From NCBI GenBank assembly GCA_028275105.1, contig JAQCNI010000073.1:1-40617 (forward strand): a stretch of 40,617 bases of DNA, read 5' to 3'. Below, one piece after another: positions 25,187-32,906 of this stretch. The stretch is from Halorubrum sp. (GTDB taxonomy: Archaea > Halobacteriota > Halobacteria > Halobacteriales > Haloferacaceae). Below the pieces are notes generated by a model, which saw nothing but the letters and a program-made list of their open reading frames with translations, had not been told where the DNA came from and searched no databases. The stretch's first letter is position 1, and each line of letters starts with the position of its first letter. Both the position numbers and the translations under genes were made by a program.

Positions 25187-25996
25187 TCAGTGTGGCTCCG
25201 CGATTCCCTGCACCCAAACGATGCCGACGTGGAGCGCGATGAGCCCGGTCACCACGAACGGTAACACGAACACGTGCAGGATGTACATTCTCACGAGCGT
25301 CGCCTGTCCGAGCGTGAATCCGCCGAACAGGAGCTGTGCCGCCCACTCCCCGACGATCGGGGTCGCGAGCGCCATCTCGACGCCGATCTGTGCGGCCCAG
25401 AACGAGAGCTGCTTCCACGGGAGGACGTAGCCCGAGAACCCGAAGAACAGCGTGAGACCGATCAGCACGACGCCGAGTATCCAGTTCACCTCGCGGGGTT
25501 CCTTGTACGCGCCGGTGAAGTAGACGCGAAGCATGTGAAGGAACACCGCCGCGACCATGAACTGGGCCGCCCAGCTATGGATCGCCCGCAACATGAATCC
25601 GAACTGGACGTCCCGCATGATCATCACCACGGAGTCGTACGCCGCCGTCGGATCCCCCTGTGCGGCGGCTCCGGCGGTCGACGGCGAGTAGTAGAACCCG
25701 AGCATTGCGCCGGAGACGGCCGCGACGAGGTACGCGAGGATCGACAACGACCCGAGCGAGTACAGCGGGTACCAGTACCAGAACTTGTTATCGAGGTCGT
25801 ACTGTTCCGTGTGGCTCTTGGGCATCTGGAGGTTCGCGCGGTAGTACATCGTCTCCAGCAACTCGAGATAGTCGACGATGCGGAGCCGCCTGTCCAGCCA
25901 GATCAGCGTGGTGAGGAACGCGCTCTCGATGATCGTGAGATCTTGCCGCTTGAGCCACGCGTTGTGGTCCATCTCGTCCGTCTTTTTGAGGCTCAT
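25187..25996 (-). CDS. petB: Cytochrome b, N-terminal (b6-like) part
   Basis: 269 residues, four core helices. Two heme-ligand pairs are visible: His140/His154 (RAIHSWAAQFMVAAVFLHML) and His241/His256 (YILHVFVLPFVVTGLIALHV). The second pair is 15 apart, as in cytochrome b6 rather than bc1. GYVLPWKQLSFW is the conserved region after the third helix. With the C-terminal subunit it makes a split cytochrome b that oxidises menaquinol. An ~60-residue N-terminal extension lies ahead of the first helix. Start ATG 25996 follows the upstream gene's stop by 7 bp. Confidence 0.93.
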   Translation of the reverse strand: MSLKKTDEMDHNAWLKRQDLTIIESAFLTTLIWLDRRLRIVDYLELLETMYYRANLQMPKSHTEQYDLDNKFWYWYPLYSLGSLSILAYLVAAVSGAMLGFYYSPSTAGAAAQGDPTAAYDSVVMIMRDVQFGFMLRAIHSWAAQFMVAAVFLHMLRVYFTGAYKEPREVNWILGVVLIGLTLFFGFSGYVLPWKQLSFWAAQIGVEMALATPIVGEWAAQLLFGGFTLGQATLVRMYILHVFVLPFVVTGLIALHVGIVWVQGIAEPH

Positions 25997-26003
25997 TTAA
26001 TGA

Positions 26004-26393
26004 TCACTTCCGGTAGTACGGGTAGATCGCTCGTTTGACCGTCTCCCAAGCGTCGCCCGTCTCGACGCCGACGCCATCCTTGTCCTCCTCGTTGACGTAC
26101 AGGTCCTCCCACTTTCGTCGCCGCTTCTTGACGATCATCACGTCGGGGAGGAACTCCTTCCGGTACAACAGGAGGACGAACGCGAGGTCGATGAAGATCA
26201 GCGCGAGCAACGCGCCCATGTACATGTTTCCGAACTCCGTCGAGGCCCAGGCGAACATCAACCCGTACACGAACAGGAAGACGAACACGACCTCGATCAC
26301 GGTGAGGAGCACGATGGCGATGGCGGCGGCGGTGCTCTCGCGGGCGGGCTCGTACCGGTGGATGTCGCCGTACGAGGAGTCGCTGGAGCTCAT
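26004..26393 (-). CDS. Two-helix membrane protein of the cytochrome cluster (DUF7318-like)
   Basis: 129 residues, two membrane helices (AIAIVLLTVIEVVFVFLFVY and MGALLALIFIDLAFVLLLYR) joined by a short loop, then a Lys/Arg-rich tail (MIVKKRRRKWEDLYVNEE). ATG 26393 overlaps the halocyanin stop by 4 nt, so it is translated with it. No ligands for heme or metal. It may anchor or position the halocyanin; that is inferred from the overlap only. Confidence 0.8.
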   Translation of the reverse strand: MSSSDSSYGDIHRYEPARESTAAAIAIVLLTVIEVVFVFLFVYGLMFAWASTEFGNMYMGALLALIFIDLAFVLLLYRKEFLPDVMIVKKRRRKWEDLYVNEEDKDGVGVETGDAWETVKRAIYPYYRK

Positions 26394-27037
26394 TGTGTCC
26401 CTCCGTGACCCGTATGTGCGGACTCGCCGTACTTCAACATGTAGAAGGTGAACACGAAGGTGAGTGTGATCCCCAGCGCGGCGGAAATGCCGACCCAGTG
26501 GGCGTGGATCGGAATCCCGACGTCGGCCATGTCCTCGGGCCACCCGGTCGACGCACCGCCCGTCTCGACGGTCGCGACGTCCTCGCCGACGGCGAGACCC
26601 GCGTGCATCCCGACGGCCGTGTGAGGGACGCAGTGGTAGTGGGTGATGCCGCCGTCCTCCTCGCTCACTTCGTACTCGTAGGTGGCGCCCTCCTCGCCGA
26701 CGGCGTCGCCGCTGTCAAGCGTGGCGGGCCCACCGTCTTCGACGGTCTGGACGTTGTGTGCGCCGCCGTTGCCCGTCCACTCCCACGTGATCGTCGTCCC
26801 GGGATCGACCCATAGCTGGGTCGGATCGAACGCGAGTCCCTGGTCGCCAGCGCCGACGGAGATGGTCACCTCGCTCTCGCCACGCGCGTCCCGGTACGAC
26901 CCCAGGTTTCCGCCCGTGACCCCGCTCGGCCAGTCCGGTTGTACCTCCTGTGCGGCGGCCGTTCCGGTCGCCCCGGCTGAGGCCGCGGCCGCGGCGGTGG
27001 CACCGCCGGCCGTTCGCACGAAGTCCCGCCGTTTCAT
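26390..27037 (-). CDS. Tat-exported, membrane-anchored halocyanin
   Basis: 215 residues. Twin-arginine signal (MKRRDFVRTAGG) then a ~100-residue blue-copper domain with ligands His94 (GAHN), Cys136, His139 (HCVPH) and Met144, followed by a C-terminal transmembrane helix (VGISAALGITLTFVFTFYML). The domain faces outside. Halocyanins carry electrons to terminal oxidase. The first gene of the operon shared with cytochrome b, it is probably the direct electron acceptor. No Rieske-type CTHLGC/CPCHGS protein is in the window. Start ATG 27037 is supported by a TATA-like gtttaag ~29 nt away. Confidence 0.92.
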   Translation of the reverse strand: MKRRDFVRTAGGATAAAAASAGATGTAAAQEVQPDWPSGVTGGNLGSYRDARGESEVTISVGAGDQGLAFDPTQLWVDPGTTITWEWTGNGGAHNVQTVEDGGPATLDSGDAVGEEGATYEYEVSEEDGGITHYHCVPHTAVGMHAGLAVGEDVATVETGGASTGWPEDMADVGIPIHAHWVGISAALGITLTFVFTFYMLKYGESAHTGHGGTQ

Positions 27038-27061
27038 ACAACATAATTCGGAACGGCGTGT

Positions 27062-27098
27062 GCTTAAACCCACCGACTGACCCCGTCGGTTCGTGGGT
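27062..27098 (-). promoter_or_regulatory. Halocyanin promoter with inverted repeat
   Basis: The TATA-like gtttaag (forward cttaaac, 27063-27069) is followed upstream by nested inverted repeats: accgac (27072-27077) with gtcggt (27085-27090), and acccac (27068-27073) with gtgggt (27093-27098). The dyad lies just upstream of the TATA box, where an activator or repressor could bind. Confidence 0.5.
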
Positions 27099-27133
27099 AG
27101 GTAAACCCCATGAGACTGTCGAATTCGGGCGTT

Positions 27134-27952
27134 TTACTGTTCGTCCATGGAGTCGTTTGTGACCCCCCCATCGACGGGGACGAAGCCGGGACGTTCCTCG
27201 GCCTCACGGAGCGCCCGGAGCCGGTCACGATACTCCTCGGATCGGAACCTGTCGGAGAGCCGCGCGTTCGCGACCATGGCGAACAGGAACACCCCGACGA
27301 GCAGGAATAGCAGTCCCATCGCCGGGGCGACGATGCTCCCGAGGTCGGCGAACACCGAGGCACCGAGCAGCGCGATTCCGGCAAGCAACTGAACCCCCGC
27401 GACGACCTGAAGCATCAGGTTTCCGAACTCGCCGGATCCCTCCGGAACCGTGTCCGGATGCGGGAGCGACCAGTCGCCCGGCGGGTCGGGGACCTCGTAC
27501 GCCTCCATCGCCGCCAGCGCGACGATGGGCTCGACGTCGCGGAGCACCGTCCCTTGACCGCTCACCTCGCCGCTCGGTCGGACGATCACGTACCCCTCGT
27601 CGGAGTAGGCGAGAACGCGCTCCTCGCCGTCCTCGCGGACCCGCTCGAGCAATCCGAACACTTCACGGCGGGCGATCCGTGTCTTGAGCTCCGCCTCGAC
27701 ACGATCCAGCAGTCGGCTGCCGGTGATCCACGTGTCCGGGTCGAAGGCGGCGTCCCACTCCTCGGCGTCCATCCGCGCCATGTCGTCGGGACCGAAGTCG
27801 TCAAAGTCGTACTCCGCGTCGACCCGCTCCCGGAGTTCGGCGAGTTCAGCGTCGTCCTCAGCGCCGTCAGTCTCACCGGCCCCATCGGTCTCATCGTCGC
27901 CCCCGACAGTCCCGGGTTCGTCCGGCTTCGATCGCGTCGAGGTGTCCTCCAT
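27134..27952 (-). CDS. Haloarchaeal membrane protein of the cytochrome cluster (DUF7319-like)
   Basis: 272 residues. An acidic N-terminus (~1-60, GDDETDGAGETDGAEDDAEL) leads to a cytoplasmic domain (~60-165, with ITGSRLLDRVEAELKTRIAR and VLAYSDEGYVIVRPSGEV), two membrane helices (~195-245) and a basic tail. ATG 27952 is used since the frame above it is unlike the family. It is upstream of the halocyanin gene on the same strand, 96 bp away, and may be a regulator or assembly protein of the complex. Function unknown. Confidence 0.75.
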   Translation of the reverse strand: MEDTSTRSKPDEPGTVGGDDETDGAGETDGAEDDAELAELRERVDAEYDFDDFGPDDMARMDAEEWDAAFDPDTWITGSRLLDRVEAELKTRIARREVFGLLERVREDGEERVLAYSDEGYVIVRPSGEVSGQGTVLRDVEPIVALAAMEAYEVPDPPGDWSLPHPDTVPEGSGEFGNLMLQVVAGVQLLAGIALLGASVFADLGSIVAPAMGLLFLLVGVFLFAMVANARLSDRFRSEEYRDRLRALREAEERPGFVPVDGGVTNDSMDEQ

Positions 27953-28050
27953 TGCCCGGGAGTACGGGCTCCGGAGGGTAACTGTTTTCATCCGCGGCCC
28001 GGACGCTGACCCGACCCGCGGCCGCCCGGCGGACACGTTCTGAATCGGGG

Positions 28051-28060
28051 AGTTTTACGC
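28051..28060 (+). promoter_or_regulatory. TATA box for the gene at 28082
   Basis: agttttacgc centred ~27 nt before ATG 28082; favours 28082 over the GTG at 28076. Confidence 0.55.
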
Positions 28061-28081
28061 ACCCGGCACTAACCAGTGAGT

Positions 28082-28564
28082 ATGATCGACGAGTCGGTGA
28101 TCGCCGCAGTGGCCGGGCTGTCGGTGACGACGAGCCTTCCGTTCCTGCTATACGGCGCGTGGATCATGATCGACGCCGAAACCGTCACGTGGACCGTGTT
28201 GATGCGCCATTTGCGGTACATTCTCGTCGGCCTCCTCCTGACGACCGTCCCGATTACCACGTGGATGATCCCGCGAATCCTCGGGCGGCTAACCGGCGAA
28301 GCGGTCATCCACGCGTTCTTCGGCCTTCAGGCGTATGCGCTGTTAACGTTCGCGCTTACGGGGATCGTCCGGATATTTCAGGCGAAACGCGCCGCGGACG
28401 CCTACGACGACCCCGACGTCGACATCGACGAGATCCACGAGGACATGGGCCACTGGCGGAGCCGGCTCCGCGTCGGGGTCGCCGGGTTCATGATCCTCTG
28501 GTTCTGTGCGTGGCTCACCGGACTGTACCGATTCTACAGCCTCCACGTGACGCCGTTGCTATGA
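28082..28564 (+). CDS. Membrane protein flanking the cytochrome cluster (DUF7321-like)
   Basis: 160 residues, about four membrane helices (SVTTSLPFLLYGAWIMID, HLRYILVGLLLTTVPITTWM, HAFFGLQAYALLTFALTGIV and FMILWFCAWLTGLYRFYSLH). Several His in or near helices (HLRY, HAFFGLQAY, YSLH) recall DUF420/heme-handling membrane proteins. It is divergent from the preceding gene and lies at the end of the respiratory cluster. Function unknown. Confidence 0.75.
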   Translation: MIDESVIAAVAGLSVTTSLPFLLYGAWIMIDAETVTWTVLMRHLRYILVGLLLTTVPITTWMIPRILGRLTGEAVIHAFFGLQAYALLTFALTGIVRIFQAKRAADAYDDPDVDIDEIHEDMGHWRSRLRVGVAGFMILWFCAWLTGLYRFYSLHVTPLL

Positions 28565-28655
28565 GGCCGACCGCGGGCTAACCGGGATCCGTCGAGTTGG
28601 TCGGGGTCATCCGGACCGACAGGTTCAATCCCGGTTTGCCCGTATTGGGCGTATC

Positions 28656-29276
28656 GTGGCAGTTACGTTCGATCTCTTCGGTACGCTCGTCAACGCCGAC
28701 TACCCGACCGACCCGGCCGAGGCCGTCGCGCGCGAACTCGAAGACCGTGACGTGGTCGTCCCCGACGACTGGCACGTCGCGTACGGCGAGCGGCACGTCG
28801 ACGCGCCCGACGGCGCGGAAGTCCCGCTCCCGGCCCACGCCTCCGCGGCGCTGGACTCGCGGGGCGTGAATGCTCCGGACAACGTCGTCCGCCACGCGGT
28901 CGTCGCCGCGTTCGACCCGGACGTCGCCCGTCGCGACGGGGCGATCGCTGCCGTCCGGACCGCGGCCGACGGCGGGCCGATCGGACTCTGCTCGAACTGT
29001 TCGGTACCGGAGTTGGCGCCCCGGACGCTGATCCGCGCGGGGCTCCGCGGGGAGTTCGACGCGGTCACGACCAGCATCGGCTGTGGCTGGCGGAAGCCAC
29101 ACGCGAGGGCGTTCGAAGCCGCCGCGGACGACCTCGGCGTCGCCGCGTCCGCGCTCGTCCACGTCGGTGATGACCGGGCGACGGACGGGGGCATCGTCGA
29201 CGTCGGCGGGCGGTTCATCGACGTGACGGAGACCTCCCTCGACGCGATAGCGGGCGAACTGGAGGCCGAACCGTGA
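28656..29276 (+). CDS. HAD superfamily hydrolase, coupled to cbiB
   Basis: 206 residues, with the four HAD motifs: Asp6 and Phe8-Gly-Thr in TFDLFGTLV, CSNCS (motif II), WRKPHARAF (motif III lysine) and HVGDDRATDGGIV (motif IV). The cap is short. Translated from GTG 28656. Its stop overlaps the GTG start of cbiB (GTGA), placing it at the head of the nucleotide-loop cobalamin operon. It could be the phosphatase that removes the alpha-ribazole 5'-phosphate (or cobalamin 5'-phosphate) group; this is inference from position. Confidence 0.85.
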   Translation: MAVTFDLFGTLVNADYPTDPAEAVARELEDRDVVVPDDWHVAYGERHVDAPDGAEVPLPAHASAALDSRGVNAPDNVVRHAVVAAFDPDVARRDGAIAAVRTAADGGPIGLCSNCSVPELAPRTLIRAGLRGEFDAVTTSIGCGWRKPHARAFEAAADDLGVAASALVHVGDDRATDGGIVDVGGRFIDVTETSLDAIAGELEAEP

Positions 29277-30253
29277 CCCTCGCGGCGGCCGGCGCCGTCG
29301 CGCTCGCCGCCGCCCTCGACCGGGTCCGCTCGGAACCGCCCACACGACTCCACCCGGTCGCGTGGCTCGGCCGAGTCGTCGGCGCCCTTGACGCCCGCCT
29401 CCCCGACTCCCGGACGAGCGGCGTCGCCCTCGCAGTCGCGGCCCCCATCGCGTTTGCGGTCCTTCTTTCGGCACCCGTCTTGGCTCTCGGGAACGTCGAT
29501 GCCCGGCTCGGCGGCGTCGCCGCGGGGCTCGTGCTGTTTGTCTGTTCGAGCCATCGGATGCTCGTCGACGTCGCCGACACCGTGATCGACCTTGCCGACC
29601 CGGACTCTGCGGGCGGCGATCCCGGCGACGTCAATCTCGCCGCGGCGCGACGCGAACTCCGCGCGCTCGCGGGTCGGGACGCGGCCGACCTCTCGGCCGC
29701 ACACGTCAGATCGGCCGTCGTCGAAAGCGCGGCCGAGAACCTGGCCGACGGGCTGATCGCGTCACTCGCTGCGTTCTCGGTCGGTGCGGCCGCGGGGGCC
29801 GCGGCCGGGCTCCCGGCCGCCGGCGGGGTCGTTCTCGCCGCCGGCGCGGCCGCCTGGGTCAAGGGAGTCAACACGCTCGACTCGATGCTGGGGTACCGCG
29901 GCCGCCGATCCGGGTGGGCTCCGGCGCGCCTCGACGACGTCGTCATGTGGGTTCCGGCGCGGATATCGGCGCTGCTGATCGCCGTGGTCGGCAGTGCGGG
30001 CGACCCGACCGCCTCGATGGTAACCCTCAGACGCACGCGGTCGGCCGCCCGCCGTCCCGTCTCGCCCAACTCCGGGTGGCCGATGGGGTCGCTGGCGGCC
30101 GTCCTCGGGATTCGTCTGGAGAAACCGGGCGCGTACACGCTGTTTCCGGAGCGGTCGCTGCCGACGACGGCCGAGGCAAATGCCGGCGTACGGGTCGTCT
30201 CGCGAGCGGGTTGGCTCGGCGTCGGCGTCACGGGGGTGTCGCTGGCGCTGTGA
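29273..30253 (+). CDS. cbiB: Adenosylcobinamide-phosphate synthase CbiB
   Basis: 326 residues, several membrane helices. Diagnostic stretches: ALAAALDRVRSEPPTRLHPV and AWLGRVVGALDARLP at the N-terminus, VVESAAENLADGLIASLAAF and VNTLDSMLGYRGRR in the middle, and RPVSPNSGWPMGSLAAVLG near the C-terminus. It joins aminopropanol (phosphate) to adenosylcobyric acid. GTG start overlaps the HAD gene; its stop overlaps the GTG of cobS. An Ala-rich helix segment (GAAAGAAAGLPAAGGVVLAA) is normal for this GC content. Confidence 0.93.
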   Translation: MTLAAAGAVALAAALDRVRSEPPTRLHPVAWLGRVVGALDARLPDSRTSGVALAVAAPIAFAVLLSAPVLALGNVDARLGGVAAGLVLFVCSSHRMLVDVADTVIDLADPDSAGGDPGDVNLAAARRELRALAGRDAADLSAAHVRSAVVESAAENLADGLIASLAAFSVGAAAGAAAGLPAAGGVVLAAGAAAWVKGVNTLDSMLGYRGRRSGWAPARLDDVVMWVPARISALLIAVVGSAGDPTASMVTLRRTRSAARRPVSPNSGWPMGSLAAVLGIRLEKPGAYTLFPERSLPTTAEANAGVRVVSRAGWLGVGVTGVSLAL

Positions 30254-31119
30254 GCGGGAACGGCTCCGACGCGAACGTGGATACCGACACGAGCCACGCC
30301 GCGACCGTTGGTGACGACACCGCCGCCGGCGACGGCGTCCCTCCGGTCCGTCCGATCCCGGCGCTCCGTGGCGCGCTCGGCTTCCTCACCCGGATCCCGA
30401 TCCCCGGGGGGGAGCCGGCGGACTGGCACTCGTTCCGCCGGTCCCCGTGGACGTTCCCCGTCGTCGGCGCGGTCGTGGGCGGATTCGCGGGTCTCGCGTT
30501 TCTCGCCCCGTCGCCGTGGACCGCCGCGGCCGCGTACCTCTTCGCGTTGTACCTCCTCGGCGGCGTCACCCACGCTGACGGGCTCGCCGACCTCGGCGAC
30601 GCGATTGCCGCCCACGACCCCGACCGCCGGCTCGACGTGCTAAAGGACGCCGACCTCGGCGTCGGCGGCGCCCTCGCGCTGTCCGTGATGCTGTTCGCGA
30701 CGACGCTGGGCGCGCTCGCGCTCGCGACCGGGTTCGCGGGCGGCGGCTCGCTCCCCGGGACCGCCGCATTTCGGGTCGTGCTCGCGGCCGAGGTCGGCGC
30801 GAAGGCGGGGATGGCGCTGCTCGCCTGCCTCGGCACCCCGGCCCACGAGGGATTGGGATCGGCGGTCGTCGCCGACGTCGGCCCCCGTTCCCTCCTGCCG
30901 GTCGCTCTCGTCTCGGTCCCGGTCCTGCTCGTGCCGCCGGTCGGCGCGTTCCCGGCGCTCGTGGCGGCGCTGCTCGCCGGGCCGACGGTCGCAGCCGTCC
31001 TGATCGTCCGCGTCCGCCCGTGGCTCGGCGGGGTGAGCGGCGACGTCCTCGGCGCGACCAACGAGCTCGGCCGGGCGGTCGCGCTCCACGCGGGGGTGAT
31101 CGCGTGGGCGGTCGTGTGA
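30250..31119 (+). CDS. cobS: Adenosylcobinamide-GDP ribazoletransferase CobS
   Basis: 289 residues; a ~35-residue Asp/Thr-rich lead precedes the family start RGALGFLTRIPIPGGEPADW. Five to six membrane helices; the metal/phosphate motif is THADGLADLGDAIAAH with the following DPDRRLDVLKDADLG. CobS joins alpha-ribazole (phosphate) to GDP-cobinamide, giving cobalamin (phosphate). GTG 30250 shares bases with the cbiB stop; its stop overlaps the cobY GTG. Homologous starts may lie a few codons further in. Confidence 0.93.
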   Translation: MSGNGSDANVDTDTSHAATVGDDTAAGDGVPPVRPIPALRGALGFLTRIPIPGGEPADWHSFRRSPWTFPVVGAVVGGFAGLAFLAPSPWTAAAAYLFALYLLGGVTHADGLADLGDAIAAHDPDRRLDVLKDADLGVGGALALSVMLFATTLGALALATGFAGGGSLPGTAAFRVVLAAEVGAKAGMALLACLGTPAHEGLGSAVVADVGPRSLLPVALVSVPVLLVPPVGAFPALVAALLAGPTVAAVLIVRVRPWLGGVSGDVLGATNELGRAVALHAGVIAWAVV

Positions 31120-31805
31120 CCGGTACCCCGGGGGGATTCCCGGCCGTCCTCCTCTGTGGCGGACGGGGAACGCGGCTCGGTGGCGACCGCGAGAAGCCCC
31201 TCGTCGAGGTCGGCGGCCGACCGATGGTCGCCCGCGTCCTCGATGCGCTTGCCGAGGCTGACGGGGTCGATCGGGTCCTCGCCGTCACCTCGCCGTCCGC
31301 GCCGGCGACCCGGCGCGCGCTCCGCGGGAATCTCGGTGACGACGCAGATATCGAGTGTACCGTCCGCGACGGCGACGGTGACGGCTACGTGCCGGATCTC
31401 GGAGTCGGACTCGACGCGGTTAACGGCCCTGCGGTCTCCGTCGCGGCCGACGTTCCGTTGCTCGCCGGCGAGGACGTCGACGACGCGGTCGACGCGGCGA
31501 CCGGGACCGTCGACGGCGGAGTTTCAGGGACGAGCGGCGGAGTTTCACGGACGGGTGGCGGAGTCTCCGGACCGACCGACGCCGTCCCGTCGGTCTCGGT
31601 GTGTGTCCCGGCCGCGACGAAACGCCGGCTGGGGGTGAGCGTCGATACGTCCTTCGACCACGGGGGGCGGTCGGTCGCGCCGACCGGACTGAACGTCGTC
31701 GGCGATGGGCCCGATCGGGTCGTCGTCCGCGACCGAACGGCGCTCGCGGTCAACGTTAACCGTCCCGCGGACCTCGACGTCGCACAACGGCTCGCGGGTG
31801 AGTGA
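31116..31805 (+). CDS. cobY: GTP:adenosylcobinamide-phosphate guanylyltransferase CobY
   Basis: 229 residues; archaeal CobY is usually ~190-200. The nucleotidyltransferase loop is LLCGGRGTRLGGDREKPLVE, followed by GGRPMVARVL; ADVPLLAGEDVDDAV is the acidic metal motif region. The extra length is a triplicated heptapeptide (GGVSGTS-type) at residues ~134-154. Translated from GTG 31116, overlapping cobS. It makes adenosylcobinamide-GDP and substitutes for bacterial CobU. NVNRPADLDVAQRL closes the fold, so the protein looks complete. Confidence 0.88.
   Translation: MTGTPGGFPAVLLCGGRGTRLGGDREKPLVEVGGRPMVARVLDALAEADGVDRVLAVTSPSAPATRRALRGNLGDDADIECTVRDGDGDGYVPDLGVGLDAVNGPAVSVAADVPLLAGEDVDDAVDAATGTVDGGVSGTSGGVSRTGGGVSGPTDAVPSVSVCVPAATKRRLGVSVDTSFDHGGRSVAPTGLNVVGDGPDRVVVRDRTALAVNVNRPADLDVAQRLAGE
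31515..31577 (+). repeat. 21-bp in-frame triplication in cobY
   Basis: Three consecutive units encode GGVSGTS, GGVSRTG and GGVSGPT. The first two units differ at a few bases; the third is more diverged. Confidence 0.88.
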
Positions 31806-31861
31806 TCGGGGTGAACGGATTCGCGACCGGTGGCGAACTGGTTTGCGACCGGTCGGAGCGT

Positions 31862-31881
31862 GAGACGTGTTTTTGTGTCTC
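31862..31881 (+). promoter_or_regulatory. Putative cobD promoter within a 5-bp dyad
   Basis: gagac (31862-31866) and gtctc (31877-31881) flank the TATA-like gtgtttttgtg, centred ~27 nt before ATG 31899. A direct repeat gcgaccggt (31823-31831 and 31845-31853) lies just upstream. The cobD gene is the only one of the locus not overlapping the gene before it, so its own promoter is plausible. Confidence 0.45.
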
Positions 31882-31898
31882 CCGCCCGGACGGAGTGT

Positions 31899-32906
31899 AT
31901 GGATTCGGAGGCGCTGATCGAGACCGCCCGTGTCCCCCACGGCGGCACGACGGACCCCGACGTGATCGACTTCAGCGCCAACACGAACCCGGAGACGCCC
32001 TTGGGGGTTGCGGCGGTGTACGAGGCGTCGCTCGCGGCGGCACGGCGATATCCCGACGACGACTACGCCGCGTTCCGGGCCGCCGCGGCCGACTCCGTCG
32101 GCTGTGCTCCGACCAACGTGATCCCGACGGCGGGCGCGATGGCCGGGATGCGGCTGCTGTTCTCGGTCGTCGTCGACCCCGGCGAATCGGCGGTCGTTCC
32201 CGAACCCTCGTTCGGCGAGTACGCCCGCGAAGTCCGGCTACAGGGTGGCGATCCGGTTCCGGTCGCCCACGATGATGTGCTCGACGTCGACCCCACCGAC
32301 CACGCGCTCGTCGTCGTCTGTACCCCGAACAACCCGACCGGCGAGGCGGCGACGATCGACGCCGTTCGCGCGCTCGCCGACCGGTGCCGTGACGCCGAAA
32401 CGACGCTGTTCGTCGATGAGGCGTTCCTCGATTTCACGCCGAGGCCCTCGGCGGCCGGCGAGTCGGGCGTGGTCGTCGCGCGCTCGCTCACGAAGATGTT
32501 CGGACTCCCCGGGCTTCGCGCGGGGTTCCTCGTCGCAACGGGGGCGATCGGGGATCGGCTCGATGCCGGCAGACTCCCGTGGGGACTGTCGACGCCGGCG
32601 GCCGCAGTCGGGACCCATTGCCTCCGGGACCGTCAGTTCGTCAACCGGACCCGCGAGCGCGTCGTCGCCGAACGCGAGCGGATCCGGTACCGCCTCTCGA
32701 CGCGATGGGACGTGTTCCCCTCGGACGCCCCCTTCCTCCTGTTCGACGTCGGCGACGACGACCCCGACGCGGTGCTCGCCGAGGCGCGCGAACGTGGGAT
32801 CGCCCTCCGCGACGCCCGAACGTTTGCGCGGCTCGATAACCACCTTCGGACGGCCGTGCGGCGACCGGACGAAAACGATCGGCTGCTCGACGCGCTCGGC
32901 GTATGA
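31899..32906 (+). CDS. cobD: CobD-like L-threonine-phosphate decarboxylase (PLP enzyme)
   Basis: 335 residues, fold type I aminotransferase family. FSANTNPETPLGV, CTPNNPTGEAATID, VDEAFLDF and the PLP lysine Lys199 in SLTKMFGLPGLRAG are intact; the C-terminal arginine region (LDNHLRTAVRRPDEN) is present. It decarboxylates threonine phosphate to aminopropanol phosphate used by CbiB. It is close to HisC, but context in the cbiB-cobS-cobY-cbiZ locus favours CobD. ATG 31899 follows cobY by 93 bp. Its stop overlaps cbiZ. Confidence 0.9.
   Translation: MDSEALIETARVPHGGTTDPDVIDFSANTNPETPLGVAAVYEASLAAARRYPDDDYAAFRAAAADSVGCAPTNVIPTAGAMAGMRLLFSVVVDPGESAVVPEPSFGEYAREVRLQGGDPVPVAHDDVLDVDPTDHALVVVCTPNNPTGEAATIDAVRALADRCRDAETTLFVDEAFLDFTPRPSAAGESGVVVARSLTKMFGLPGLRAGFLVATGAIGDRLDAGRLPWGLSTPAAAVGTHCLRDRQFVNRTRERVVAERERIRYRLSTRWDVFPSDAPFLLFDVGDDDPDAVLAEARERGIALRDARTFARLDNHLRTAVRRPDENDRLLDALGV

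Noticed and set aside
28565..28655. B12 riboswitch upstream of the cobalamin locus
   Set aside because: Only ~90 bp are available, no B12-box-like sequence is seen, and haloarchaeal cobalamin genes are not known for this riboswitch.
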